A stretch of 64,000 nt of DNA from Sphingomonas kyeonggiensis (GTDB lineage: Bacteria > Pseudomonadota > Alphaproteobacteria > Sphingomonadales > Sphingomonadaceae): NCBI RefSeq assembly GCF_030812785.1, contig NZ_JAUSTJ010000003.1, forward strand, positions 992,001 through 1,056,000. The letters run 5' to 3'. This document shows, one piece after another, positions 9,520 through 18,467 of the stretch (positions are counted from its first letter, which is position 1; each line of letters starts with the position of its first letter). The position numbers were made by a program, and so were the translations under genes. A model generated the notes under the pieces. It saw only the letters and a list, made by a program, of their open reading frames with translations, was not told the origin of the DNA and did not search any database.

Positions 9520-9571
9520 CAAAAGCGCGAGTTCTGAGCTTGCGGCTTATCGGCTTCTTGCCCGGCAGCGG
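9520..9571 (+). other. VLSLRLIG coding fragment, copy C (partial)
   Basis: In one plus-strand frame this stretch reads KARVLSLRLIGFLPGSG, matching the C-terminal half of short ORFs at 38583-38714 and 63232-63369. The nucleotide differences among the three are largely synonymous. The N-terminal half of the module (IRTxLWExAD) is not found upstream, and the frame runs without a stop into sequence antisense to the PHP gene, so this looks like a truncated remnant. I do not recognise the family. Confidence 0.45.
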
Positions 9572-9605
9572 TCCGATCGTTGTCAGACCGGACCGCTTCC
9601 CTGGG

Positions 9606-10793
9606 TCAGAAATTCGGGTCGAAATTGAAGAAGACGGGGTTCGACAACGCCACCATGGTGCCGCTGAGCTTCATCGAATTCGGAACCTCGGGATACGGGT
9701 TCTGGGGACCTTCGACCTCGACGCGATAATAAGCGCGCTTGGCCAGTTCGGGCGTATCCGTAAAGGTCACGACCGGATTGGCGCCGGTCGCTTCATAGGT
9801 CCCGAAATCCTCGCCGTTGCGCACGACGTGGATCTTGTAGGCGTTGGCCGCTTCCATGCTCCCTGCGAGGCGAACCTGGAAGGTGACCGCCTTCCCGGTC
9901 GACTTGACGTTGTCGCCCATCATCATGTCGGGCCGGCCATCCTGGTCGAGGTCGGCGGTGAGCTCGACCCGCGGATCATAGGGGTTGGCGCTGATCGACA
10001 CGCGGCCATTGGTGAGCGCGTCGACGACGGCCTTGCGGGTCCGGGCCGTTGCGAACACCCAGGTCGTCGGCGTGCCGACATAGTTGTAGGGCCGCTCGGC
10101 GCTCCCCTTGCTGGTCTTGTCCGGTGTGTCCGGCGTGCCGTGGTGCGCGTCGCTGCCGCCGCGGCCGGTCAGCTTGCGGCCAGAACGCATCATGTCGTCC
10201 CAGACCATGATCGCCGGCCGGTTCTTCGCCGCCATCGCGGAGTTCCAGACCTCGATCGAATCGACGATGTCGTAGGAGAAGCCGAAATGGTCCTTGCCGA
10301 TCGGGTGGTTGGCCGACAGGTGGATACCGAGGGACTTCTTGACCGCGAGGATCCTGGCGTCGCGCGCGTCGCGAACGTCGAAGAGCCGCTGATGGTCGTA
10401 GGGCACCGCAGAGAAGACGTTGCCATGCCCGCGATCGGTGGTCCACTCGGCGCCATAGAGCAGCACCACCTTGTCGGACTTGAACTCGGGGTCGGCCCAG
10501 GTGTGGTGTGCGACGTCACCCAGCACGTGATTGTCATGGTCGGTGATGGCGAGGAAGTCGAACCCCGTCTTCTCGGCGAAGCCGATGATCTTGGATTCGG
10601 GGTTGTTGGTCGATTCCTTGCTGTGGCGCGAATGGAGGTGCAGGTCGCCCTTCATCCAGACACCGTCGCTGAGACTGGCGACGGGCGGGATGGCCGGGCC
10701 GTCACCGTCGCGCGCCGCCGCCGGCACGATGGCGAGCAGGGGTGCGACTGCAAGAAGACCCATCCCCATGCCCAGCCATTGCTTCCGTTCCAT
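9606..10793 (-). CDS. PHP-domain metallohydrolase (CehA/McbA type), exported
   Basis: Predicted metal-dependent phosphoesterase/hydrolase of 395 residues. A signal peptide-like N-terminus (about residues 1-28, hydrophobic MGMGLLAVAPLLAIVPAAA) suggests a periplasmic location. PHP metal ligands are visible as DLHLHSRHS (H52, H54) and ITDHDNH (D85, H86). Further motifs are SANHPIGKDH and GRGGSDAHHGT. The C-terminal third is beta-rich with no clear enzyme motif. A GAGGA ribosome site precedes ATG 10793. It reads in the same direction as the TBDR at 11625 and shares an 18-bp operator-like sequence with it, so a joint role in using an imported or extracellular phosphoester is plausible but unproven. 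Confidence 0.85.
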   Translation of the reverse strand: MERKQWLGMGMGLLAVAPLLAIVPAAARDGDGPAIPPVASLSDGVWMKGDLHLHSRHSKESTNNPESKIIGFAEKTGFDFLAITDHDNHVLGDVAHHTWADPEFKSDKVVLLYGAEWTTDRGHGNVFSAVPYDHQRLFDVRDARDARILAVKKSLGIHLSANHPIGKDHFGFSYDIVDSIEVWNSAMAAKNRPAIMVWDDMMRSGRKLTGRGGSDAHHGTPDTPDKTSKGSAERPYNYVGTPTTWVFATARTRKAVVDALTNGRVSISANPYDPRVELTADLDQDGRPDMMMGDNVKSTGKAVTFQVRLAGSMEAANAYKIHVVRNGEDFGTYEATGANPVVTFTDTPELAKRAYYRVEVEGPQNPYPEVPNSMKLSGTMVALSNPVFFNFDPNF

Positions 10794-10829
10794 TGTCGCG
10801 AGTCCTCATGATTGAAATCGCGGCCGATA

Positions 10830-10847
10830 TGATAGCTATGGCTATCA
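10830..10847. promoter_or_regulatory. operator-like dyad upstream of the PHP gene
   Basis: TGATAGCTATGGCTATCA has 7-bp inverted arms around a 4-nt centre and sits 37 bp upstream of the PHP start. The same 18-bp layout occurs upstream of the TBDR (14178-14195), and a related sequence lies upstream of the TetR gene (11577-11594). A TTGTCA hexamer reads toward the gene just beyond it. Confidence 0.65.
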
Positions 10848-10887
10848 CTTTTATGACAATGGAAGCGAGTGGGCGAAAAAATCCGCC

Positions 10888-11529
10888 TCAGGCCGGCCGG
10901 TCGAGGACGAGGCCATAGTCGGGGAAATGGAGCATCGAACGGAACACGAATGCTGCGTCCTCGAGCAGCCGTTCCTGGTCGATATCCTCCTCCTTGAGCA
11001 TCTCGTCTATCGAATAGGCCATCTCCACCGACATGCGGTTGCGGCGGCGGATCACCTCGCGATCCACACCCGGCAGATAGGGCTGGTAGGTGTCGGTCAG
11101 CCGATCGGCGACGTAGTTGTGTGAATAGAGACGTATGGGGGTCATCGAGGGCACGGAGCGCAGTGCCCGCATGATCCAGATCGCGCCGGGCTGGCTGCTG
11201 GTGATCTCGTGCATGGTCTTGAGCAGTTCGAGCAGCTTCTCGGACAGCACAAGAATCCCGGCATCCTTGTAGCGTTCGATCCATGCCTCGAGCGCGACAT
11301 TCTGTCGGCGCAGCAGCCGCTCGGCCAGCGCGAAGATGATCGCGTATTTGTCGTCGAAATATCGATAGAGCGCGGGCGGGGACAATTGCGCCCGCTCGCA
11401 AATGAGGTTGGTGGAGATCCGCTCAATCCCCACCTCCCCCAACAAGACTCCTGTCGCGTCCAGCAGTGCATCGAAGGTCCGTTTGGACCGCTCCTGCTGC
11501 GGCTCGCGATAGGCCGGAATTCTCGTCAT
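10888..11529 (-). CDS. TetR/AcrR-family transcriptional regulator
   Basis: A 213-residue one-component regulator. The N-terminal helix-turn-helix covers about residues 10-60 (RSKRTFDALLDATG, with ICERAQLSPPALYRYFDDKYAI as the recognition region). The C-terminal ligand-binding part is family-variable. A GGAGG site lies just before ATG 11529. It is between the PHP hydrolase and the TBDR, all on the minus strand. Operator-like 18-bp sites upstream of all three suggest local autoregulation and control of both neighbours. The ligand is unknown. Confidence 0.9.
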   Translation of the reverse strand: MTRIPAYREPQQERSKRTFDALLDATGVLLGEVGIERISTNLICERAQLSPPALYRYFDDKYAIIFALAERLLRRQNVALEAWIERYKDAGILVLSEKLLELLKTMHEITSSQPGAIWIMRALRSVPSMTPIRLYSHNYVADRLTDTYQPYLPGVDREVIRRRNRMSVEMAYSIDEMLKEEDIDQERLLEDAAFVFRSMLHFPDYGLVLDRPA

Positions 11530-11576
11530 GCATCCTCCCCGGTCGAGGCTTGAGCGCCTCTCTCCCCAAACGGTTA

Positions 11577-11594
11577 TGCTATCTATCGCTATCG
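11577..11594. promoter_or_regulatory. variant operator-like site upstream of the TetR gene
   Basis: TGCTATCTATCGCTATCG matches the dyad at 10830-10847 at 14 of 18 positions, though its own symmetry is weaker. It lies 48 bp upstream of the TetR start, as expected for an autoregulatory site. Confidence 0.5.
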
Positions 11595-11624
11595 TTGGGG
11601 AGGGGGAAAGATGTAGTGGTGGGA

Positions 11625-14144
11625 TCAGAAGCGATAGGTGATCGCGCCGCGGAAGCTACGCCGATATTGCGAGCTGCCGATGAAGATCGCCTGTCCGGCC
11701 TCCGTATTGTTGATCGTGCCGGCGCGCGGGTTGCCGTTCACCAGTCCCAGCGTATCGGTGAGGTTGTTGACGATCAGGTTGAGCTGCAGCTGCGGGGTGA
11801 CCTGGTAGCGCGCGGTGAGGTCCATCGTCCACATCGGCTGCAGGCTGATCTGGTTGGCGACGTCGGTGAAGCGCTGGCCGATATAGTTGACGTCGGTCTC
11901 CACCCGGAAGGCCTGGTTGAACAGGTTGACCGCGGGGGTAATGCGGAAGCTGTTGTGCGGCAGCGGGTTCTGGCGATTGTTTGAATAATCGACCTTCTTC
12001 AGCACCGGCTTTCCGTTCGCATCGACGATGGGCTTGCCGGCCGCATCGACTGCCTGCTGGTTGAACACGAAGTTGGTGTAGCGGGCGTCCTGCCAGGTCC
12101 AGGCGCCGTGCAGGTCGAACCACTGCACCGGGCGCCAGGTCGCCTCCAGCTCCGTGCCCCAGGTACGCGTGTCGCCGAAGACGCGGAACGGGACCAGGGC
12201 GCCATTTGCGTCCTGACGGACATCGGCGATCTCGAAGCTGTTATACTGGGTGCGGAATCCGGTCAGATAGACCGAGAAGTGCCGGCGCGAGAATTTGAGG
12301 CCGGCTTCCGCGAAGTTCATCGTCTGCACGACCGGTTGCGAGGTCGGGTTGGTGATGAAGCTCGAGATGTTGGGCAGGCGGAAGGCGTCGGTGTAGCGCA
12401 CGAACGCACCGAAATCGGGCAGGAACTGGTAGTTCACGCCGGCCGTCCACGACATATGGTCGAAGGTGCGGTCGAACGGCGTGAACTTGCCGGTGCCGCT
12501 CAGCACCTTGTCGTCGGCGATGCCGGGGTTGAGCAGCTTCAGATTCAGGCTCTGCGTGCCTTCGACCTGCCCGCTCGTCTTGATCTGCTCCCAGCGAAGG
12601 CCGGCATCGAGGCGAAGCTTCGGGGTGATCTGCCACTCGTCGCTGGCGTAGACCGCGATGTTGTCGGACTTGCCGGTGCCGTTGGCGAACTCGGCGCCAT
12701 ATTGCAGCACGCCGCCATCGGTGAGGTTCGCGCCGCGCGTGCCGCCCGGCCCGAGAAGCGAGACGTCCAGCACCTGCGCATTGTCGCGAACGTCGGTCAG
12801 CACCGCGGCGCTGTCGGCCCGATAGCCTTCCTTGGCATGCGCGTAGTAGACGCCGAACGCCAGATCGTGATGGCCGAGGAAATCGGCCTTGGCGAGCAGC
12901 TTGGTATCGCTGATCACCTCGTCGAGCGGCACGACGTGCGAGCGCGCCAGATCGATCAGCGGCAGGCCGTTGCCATTCTGGTTCGCTGCGAACGCGGCGC
13001 CGGTATCGCGATAGAACAGGCCCAGGCCCGGCGCGAGCGCCGCACCGAAGGTCGAGGAGAGGAAATCCTTCCCCGACGCGAAGATCTTGTACGGGGTGAC
13101 GCTGTCGCGGCGGGTGTAGCTCTCGCGATACCGGACATTCTCTTCGACCCGGACATTGTCGCTCAGCTCGCGCTTGCCGGTGAAGCTGAGCTGGGTGAGC
13201 TTCACGGTGGTGCCGATCCCGTCGTCGAACGCATATGCCCCGCGGCCGGTCTTGAAGGTGAAGCGGCGATTGTCGCTGCTCTCGATCGTATCCTGCCTGG
13301 GGTTGAAGCCGTTGACCCCGATCGGGTTGCCATCCTTGTCGGTCGTGTAGATGCCGCCGCCCCAGTTGGGGATGCGCTCGTCGATGCGCTTCACGCCGAA
13401 GCTGACCGAGCCATGGTCGAAATCGCGCGAGATGTTGACGCGGAACTGGCCGCCCTGGCCCTGGCGGAAGCCGGGATCGCGCTTGCCCTGGTCGATGCGG
13501 TAATAGCCGCCGGCGAAGAAGCGCCAGTCGCTGTTGCCGATCGGACCGCTCACCCAGGCATCGACGCGGTGCGAGCCCCAGTCGGCCGCTTCATAGCGGA
13601 CCATGCCCTGCATATGGTCGCCGCCCTTGCGGGTGATGAAGTTGATCGCCGCGCCCGGCGCGTTCGAATAGAAGATCGACGAGGGGCCGCCGCGTACCAC
13701 TTCGATCCGGTCGATCGTCTGGTCGACGCGCATCGACTGGTCGCCGTTCAGCCAGCCCAGGCCGGGATCCGACTGGACCGGAATGCCGTCCTCGAGCAGC
13801 GCGACCGACTGGAAGCCGTCGCTCGGGATGCCGCGGACGCTGACGCCGCTGGATGCTTCGCCCGAAGTGTTGGTGATGAAGAAGCCCGGTACCTGCTTCA
13901 GTGCTTCCACGACGCCGAGTGGCGAGCGCATCTGCAGTTCCTGCGAGCTGACCGTCGAGATGGCGTAGCTGGTGTCGACCTTCTTCTGGTCGGTGGTGCC
14001 CGCGCGGCCGGTGACGACGATGTCGTCGCCTTCCGTCTGGTTATCCGGTGCACCCTCCGCCGACTGCGCGAATGCCGGCGAGGCGGCGACGCCCGTGGCG
14101 AGTGCGCAAACAAGTGCAATTCTGGAAGCGGCGTAACGAATCAT
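11625..14144 (-). CDS. TonB-dependent receptor
   Basis: Outer-membrane active-transport receptor of 839 residues. A signal peptide (about residues 1-26, ending SPAFAQ) is followed by a short acidic stretch and a plug domain. Plug motifs include DIVVTGRAG, VVEALKQVPGF and IEVVRGGPSSIFYSNAPGAAINF. The beta-barrel ends with the aromatic terminal strand RRSFRGAITYRF, the usual outer-membrane insertion signal. An AGGGGA site precedes ATG 14144. The upstream region carries an 18-bp dyad like the one upstream of the PHP hydrolase. The substrate cannot be read from sequence; co-regulation suggests the compound attacked by the PHP enzyme. Confidence 0.93.
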   Translation of the reverse strand: MIRYAASRIALVCALATGVAASPAFAQSAEGAPDNQTEGDDIVVTGRAGTTDQKKVDTSYAISTVSSQELQMRSPLGVVEALKQVPGFFITNTSGEASSGVSVRGIPSDGFQSVALLEDGIPVQSDPGLGWLNGDQSMRVDQTIDRIEVVRGGPSSIFYSNAPGAAINFITRKGGDHMQGMVRYEAADWGSHRVDAWVSGPIGNSDWRFFAGGYYRIDQGKRDPGFRQGQGGQFRVNISRDFDHGSVSFGVKRIDERIPNWGGGIYTTDKDGNPIGVNGFNPRQDTIESSDNRRFTFKTGRGAYAFDDGIGTTVKLTQLSFTGKRELSDNVRVEENVRYRESYTRRDSVTPYKIFASGKDFLSSTFGAALAPGLGLFYRDTGAAFAANQNGNGLPLIDLARSHVVPLDEVISDTKLLAKADFLGHHDLAFGVYYAHAKEGYRADSAAVLTDVRDNAQVLDVSLLGPGGTRGANLTDGGVLQYGAEFANGTGKSDNIAVYASDEWQITPKLRLDAGLRWEQIKTSGQVEGTQSLNLKLLNPGIADDKVLSGTGKFTPFDRTFDHMSWTAGVNYQFLPDFGAFVRYTDAFRLPNISSFITNPTSQPVVQTMNFAEAGLKFSRRHFSVYLTGFRTQYNSFEIADVRQDANGALVPFRVFGDTRTWGTELEATWRPVQWFDLHGAWTWQDARYTNFVFNQQAVDAAGKPIVDANGKPVLKKVDYSNNRQNPLPHNSFRITPAVNLFNQAFRVETDVNYIGQRFTDVANQISLQPMWTMDLTARYQVTPQLQLNLIVNNLTDTLGLVNGNPRAGTINNTEAGQAIFIGSSQYRRSFRGAITYRF

Positions 14145-14177
14145 CTGCAGGTCCCCTTCGGAATGTCGGGGCGCCTA

Positions 14178-14195
14178 TGATAGTCATAATTATCA
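14178..14195. promoter_or_regulatory. operator-like dyad upstream of the TonB receptor
   Basis: TGATAGTCATAATTATCA, 34 bp upstream of the receptor start. Arms and length match the site at 10830-10847, and similarity continues into the flank (TTTnnTGACA on the plus strand in both). Both should be bound by one regulator, probably the TetR protein encoded between them. Confidence 0.65.
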
Positions 14196-14248
14196 TTTTC
14201 GTGACAGTTCTGGAAATTATGAGGCGCCGTCCGATCGGCGCCCCGGCT

Positions 14249-15790
14249 TCAGTCCGCCGCGACCGCGTGCTGGCTGGGGGCCGGCTTCCTCGCCATCCAG
14301 ATCACCACGATCGTCACCAGGGCCATCCAGCCGCAGATCCAGAACAGCTCGAGCGACGAGAGCAGATAGGACTGGTTGGCAATCTGCCGCATGATCGAAC
14401 CGGCCGCCTGAAGCGGGCTCATGCCGTGTGCCTGGAGCTGCTCGGTCGCCTGGCGATAGACCGGCGAATAATCGTTCCCGACTTCCGTCAGCCGCGTCTG
14501 GTGGAGCGCCGCGCGCCGATCCCAGAAGGTGGTGATGATCGACGCGGCGAAGCTGCCCGCGGTGATGCGCGCGAAGTTCGAGATGCCGCTGGCCGACGGC
14601 ACGCGCTCGGGCGGTAGCCGATCGAGCGAGATGCTGACCAGCGGCACGAAGAACATGCTCATCGCCACGCCCTGGAGCAGCAACGGCAGCATCAGGGTGA
14701 CGAAGCTGGCGTCGGGCGTGTAGTTGGCGCGCATGAAATAGGAGTTGGCAAAGGCAAGGAAGGCGATCGTCGCGAGCCAGCGCATGTCGAGCTTCAGCCG
14801 TGCCACGATCGGAGTGAGCAGCACCGCCACGATCCCGCTCGGCGCGGCGACGAAGCCGGCCCAGGTCGCCGTATAGCCCATCTGTTCCTGCAGCCAGAGC
14901 GGCAGCAGCAGGTTGTTGGCGAAGAACAGCGCATAGCCAAGGCAGAGCGCAAGCGTGCCGAAGGCGAAGTTGCGGCGCTTGAACAGGCTGAGGTCCACCG
15001 CCGGCGCGCGGTCAGTCAGTTCCCAGATCACCCAGGCGATGAAGCCGACCACCGCGCAGACCGCGAGCACCACGATCAGCGAATTGTGGAACCAGTCCCG
15101 GTCCTTGCCGAGATCGAGCATGGTCTGGAGGCTGAACACCCAGAAGGCGAGCAGGATGAGCCCGCCGGTGTCGATGGGCAGCTTGCGCGTGGGCGTCTCG
15201 CGGCTGGCGAGCTGGCGCCAGCTGATCGCGGCGGCGGCGATGCCGACGGGGACGTTGATCAGGAAGATCCAGCCCCAGTGATAATTGTCGGAGATATAGC
15301 CGCCGAGCACGGGCCCGAGCACGGGGGCGACCAGCGTAGTCATCGCCCAGATGCTGAGCGCCGTCCCGCGCTTGTGCGGCGGGAAGATCGCGATGAGCAG
15401 CGCCTGGCTGCCCGGGATCATCGGTCCCGACACCGCACCCTGTAGAATCCGGAAGGCGATCAGCGATTCTAGGTTCCAGGCGAGGCCGCAGAGAAGCGAG
15501 GCGATGGTGAAGAGAACCACCGAGATGGTGAAGGTCCGCACCACGCCCGCGCGCTGCATGAACCAGCCGGTGAGCGGCACGGTGACGCCGTTCGCCACCG
15601 CGAAGGAGGTGATCACCCAGGTGCCGTTGTCGGTCGACACGCCCAGATTGCCGGCGATCGTCGGCAGGGAGACGTTTGCGATGGTGCCGTCGAGCACCTG
15701 CATGAAGGTGCCGAGCGCCAGCGCCACCGAGGTGATCCCCAGCGCGATGCCCGTCAGCGGCGCCGGCTGGGCGCCCGCGCCATTGCTCAC
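14249..15790 (-). CDS. DHA2-family MFS drug transporter (EmrB type)
   Basis: Inner-membrane proton-driven exporter of 513 residues with about 14 hydrophobic segments, as in the DHA2 family. Family motifs include QVLDGTIANVSLPTIAG near the first helix, TVPLTGWFMQRAG and the motif-C-like GPMIPGSQALLI followed by GPVLGGYI. It is the last gene of a four-gene minus-strand operon and overlaps the adaptor stop by 4 nt. With the adaptor and the outer-membrane factor it would form a tripartite pump expelling hydrophobic compounds from the cytoplasm or membrane. The substrate is not predictable. Confidence 0.93.
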   Translation of the reverse strand: MSNGAGAQPAPLTGIALGITSVALALGTFMQVLDGTIANVSLPTIAGNLGVSTDNGTWVITSFAVANGVTVPLTGWFMQRAGVVRTFTISVVLFTIASLLCGLAWNLESLIAFRILQGAVSGPMIPGSQALLIAIFPPHKRGTALSIWAMTTLVAPVLGPVLGGYISDNYHWGWIFLINVPVGIAAAAISWRQLASRETPTRKLPIDTGGLILLAFWVFSLQTMLDLGKDRDWFHNSLIVVLAVCAVVGFIAWVIWELTDRAPAVDLSLFKRRNFAFGTLALCLGYALFFANNLLLPLWLQEQMGYTATWAGFVAAPSGIVAVLLTPIVARLKLDMRWLATIAFLAFANSYFMRANYTPDASFVTLMLPLLLQGVAMSMFFVPLVSISLDRLPPERVPSASGISNFARITAGSFAASIITTFWDRRAALHQTRLTEVGNDYSPVYRQATEQLQAHGMSPLQAAGSIMRQIANQSYLLSSLELFWICGWMALVTIVVIWMARKPAPSQHAVAAD

Positions 15791-17040
15791 CGGCCGCGTC
15801 CCAGATTCTCGGCGATGATCTGGCGAATGCGTGCCTCGATCTGCGGGCCGCCGTCGAGGCTCCGCTGAACCGCGCCGGCGGGCGGCGAGCTGCCGGCGAC
15901 CATCGGGCCCGAGCGATCGGCGGTCGCCACCTTCACATCGACCGACAGGCCCACGCGCAGCGGGTTCTTCTTCAGTTCGGCGGGATCGAGTGCGATGCGC
16001 ACCGGCACGCGCTGGACGATCTTGATCCAGTTGCCCGAGGCGTTCTGCGGCGGCAGCAGCGAGAAGGCGCTGCCGCTGCCGGCGCCGAGGCCGAGCACCT
16101 TGCCGTGATAGGTCACGTCATTGCCATAGACGTCGGCATGGATCGTCACCGGCTGGCCGACGCGCAGGTGCTGGAGCTGGGTCTCGCGGAAATTGGCATC
16201 GATCCACAGGCTGTCGAGCGGCACCACGGCCATCAGCGGCGTCCCGGCGGCGACCTTCTGGCCGAGCTGCACGGTGCGCTGGGCGATCACGCCCGACACC
16301 GGGGCGACGATGCGCATGTGGCTGGAGTTGATCGCCGCCTGGCGGACATCCGCGATGGCGGCCAGCACCTGGGGATTGTTGTAGACCGAGGTGCCGGCAA
16401 CGGTGCTCGCTGCCTGGGCCTGCCTGGCGCGTGCGAGGTTGAGCGCGGCACGTGCGGTGGCGACGGCATCGGCGGCGTGGCTGACCTCTTCGCCGGAAAC
16501 CGCCCCATCGGCAGCCGCGCCGCGGCGGCGGGTATAGTCGTTCTGCGCCTTGCTCAGCTCGGCCTGGGCCTGGGCGATCTCGGCGCCTGCCTCGTCGACC
16601 TGGGCATCGTTCGAGCGAACCGCGCGGACTGCCCGGCCGAGCGCGGCCTCGGCGGCGGAGAGCTGGACGTCGGTGGTGGCGGGATCGAGATCGATCAGCG
16701 GTGCGCCCTGCGTCACCTGCTGGGTGTTGTCGGCGTGGAGCGCCAGCACCGTGCCGCCATCGCGTGCCGTGACGGCGACGATGTTGCCGCCGACATAGGC
16801 GTCGTCGGTCTCCTCGCTCGACGGAGCGGTGAAGGCCATCACGGCATAGGCGATAAGGCCGATCAGCACGACGGCGCCGAGGACGAGCAGGCCGATACGG
16901 CGCGCCCGCGTGTTGGTCTTGGGCGGGGCAGGCGGGGGCGGCGTGGAAGCGGCACGCGCGGTCTCCGGCTCTGCCTTGGGAGCGATCGGCGAAGCGTCTT
17001 CGTTGCGCGGCTTCACGGCGGTTTCGGTCTTGTCGGTCAT
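15787..17040 (-). CDS. EmrA-type HlyD efflux adaptor
   Basis: Periplasmic membrane-fusion protein of 417 residues. It has a cytoplasmic N-terminal tail, one membrane segment (about residues 48-70, IGLLVLGAVVLIGLIAYAVM), the lipoyl half-motif GNIVAVTARDGGTVLALHADN, a coiled-coil hairpin rich in alanine and glutamine, and a beta-barrel domain with SLWIDANFRETQL, typical of EmrA. The C-terminal tail of about 50 residues looks disordered. The start overlaps the upstream stop by 1 nt (TGATG) and its stop overlaps the MFS start by 4 nt. Confidence 0.93.
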   Translation of the reverse strand: MTDKTETAVKPRNEDASPIAPKAEPETARAASTPPPPAPPKTNTRARRIGLLVLGAVVLIGLIAYAVMAFTAPSSEETDDAYVGGNIVAVTARDGGTVLALHADNTQQVTQGAPLIDLDPATTDVQLSAAEAALGRAVRAVRSNDAQVDEAGAEIAQAQAELSKAQNDYTRRRGAAADGAVSGEEVSHAADAVATARAALNLARARQAQAASTVAGTSVYNNPQVLAAIADVRQAAINSSHMRIVAPVSGVIAQRTVQLGQKVAAGTPLMAVVPLDSLWIDANFRETQLQHLRVGQPVTIHADVYGNDVTYHGKVLGLGAGSGSAFSLLPPQNASGNWIKIVQRVPVRIALDPAELKKNPLRVGLSVDVKVATADRSGPMVAGSSPPAGAVQRSLDGGPQIEARIRQIIAENLGRGR

Positions 17041-18467
17041 CAGTGGGTTTCCGCTGTCGCCGCGGCCTGCGGCTGGTTGGGATCGAAGCCGCCGCCCAGG
17101 GCGGCGATGAGCTGGATGCGGCGCGTGAGCGCGTCGGATTCGAGCGCGGCGAGCGCCTGTTCGGCCTCGAGCAGGCGGAAGCCGGACTCGATCGTGTCGA
17201 GGCGTGAGCCGAGCCCGGTCGAGACACGGACCTGATCGAGCCGGGCCGTCTCGCGCAGACCGGCGACGATGCGGCGCTGGTCGCCCAGGTCCTTGTCGGC
17301 AGTGCGGACCAGGGTCAGCGCGTCGGAGGCATCGCGGATCGCACCGAGCACTGCGCCGTTGTACGCGGCCACCGCAGCGTCGAGATCGGCGGTGGCGCCG
17401 CGATACTGGGCCCTGAGCTTGCCGCCCTCGAAGATCGGCAGATGGATCGCCGGGCCGGCGCCATAGGTGCGGGAACCCGGATCGAAGAAATTGCCGAGGC
17501 CCAGCGCGGCGAAGCCGGCCAGCGCGGTGATGTTGACGTTCGGCAGGAAATCGGTTCGCGCCACCTGGCGCCCCGCCACCGCCGCGTCGATCCGCGCCTG
17601 GCCGGCAAGCAGGTCTGGACGGCGGCCGAGCAGGTCGGCGGGCAAAGCATCGGGCACGGCCGGCGGCGTGTCGAGCGCCAGGGTCGGCGCGGTGATCTCC
17701 GGATAGAAATCGGCACCGCGCCCGGCCAGCGCCGCCAGCGCATGGACGAGCAGATCGCGCTGTCCCTCGGCTCGGGTCTTCGCCTGTTCCGCTTCGGCGA
17801 GCAGCGTCTCGGCCTGGCGCAGCTCGAACTGGCTGGCGAGCTGGTTCTTGATGCGGGACTGGACGTAGCGCAGCGCCTGCTGGCGGGTGGCGACAAAGCC
17901 CTCCGCGATGCGGATCAGTTGGTCGGAACGTGCCAGACCGACATAGGCCTGCGCGATCGAGGTGGAGATCACGAGCCGCGCCGCCGCCGCATCGAGCCGT
18001 GCCGCCTGGGCATTGGCCCGGGCGCCCGCGACCATCGCCTTCTGCCGGCCGAACAGGTCGAGATTATAGGTGAGGTTGGCCTGCACCTGGGTGATCGGCC
18101 AGGCGGCGCCGGCATAGGGCGGCGGGTAGATGAACTTCTCCGGGAAACGCTGATAGGTCGACTGGCCATCGGCAGTCACCTGGGGGAGCTGGTCGGCATG
18201 GCGCACATCCACCGTCGCCTCGGCCGCGCGGACGCGGGCAAGCGCGCCATCTAGGGTCGGATTGCCGGCCAGGCCCATCGCCACCAGCCGATCGAGCTGC
18301 GGGTCGCCGAACGCGGTCCACCATGCCGCATCGATCACCGGTGCCTGCGCGTCCAGGCCGAGTGCCGCCGGCTGGAGCTGCGCCACCTGTGGCGGATCGT
18401 GCGGTACGGTCGCACACCCGGCGAGCAGGAACGCTGTCAATGCGGCAAGGCCAATCGAGCGATTCAT
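17040..18467 (-). CDS. NodT-family outer-membrane efflux lipoprotein
   Basis: TolC-like channel component of 475 residues. The N-terminus carries a lipobox, LLAGCATVP, so the mature protein starts at a lipidated cysteine near residue 19. Two OEP repeats follow, with GNPTLDGALARVRAAEAT and YVGLARSDQ in the first and RRPDLLAGQARIDAA, a NodT hallmark, at the start of the second. It overlaps MarR by 4 nt and the adaptor by 1 nt. It completes the tripartite pump. It could in principle also serve the type I secretion pairs, which lack a neighbouring channel, but that is only a possibility. Confidence 0.93.
   Translation of the reverse strand: MNRSIGLAALTAFLLAGCATVPHDPPQVAQLQPAALGLDAQAPVIDAAWWTAFGDPQLDRLVAMGLAGNPTLDGALARVRAAEATVDVRHADQLPQVTADGQSTYQRFPEKFIYPPPYAGAAWPITQVQANLTYNLDLFGRQKAMVAGARANAQAARLDAAAARLVISTSIAQAYVGLARSDQLIRIAEGFVATRQQALRYVQSRIKNQLASQFELRQAETLLAEAEQAKTRAEGQRDLLVHALAALAGRGADFYPEITAPTLALDTPPAVPDALPADLLGRRPDLLAGQARIDAAVAGRQVARTDFLPNVNITALAGFAALGLGNFFDPGSRTYGAGPAIHLPIFEGGKLRAQYRGATADLDAAVAAYNGAVLGAIRDASDALTLVRTADKDLGDQRRIVAGLRETARLDQVRVSTGLGSRLDTIESGFRLLEAEQALAALESDALTRRIQLIAALGGGFDPNQPQAAATAETH

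Noticed and set aside
9381..10811. A 476-residue plus-strand frame opposite the PHP gene
   Set aside because: Most is antisense to the PHP hydrolase. Only the short VLSLRLIG stretch near its start was kept, as a fragment.
12108..14180. A 690-residue plus-strand frame opposite the TBDR
   Set aside because: Antisense shadow of a TBDR with complete plug and terminal-strand motifs.
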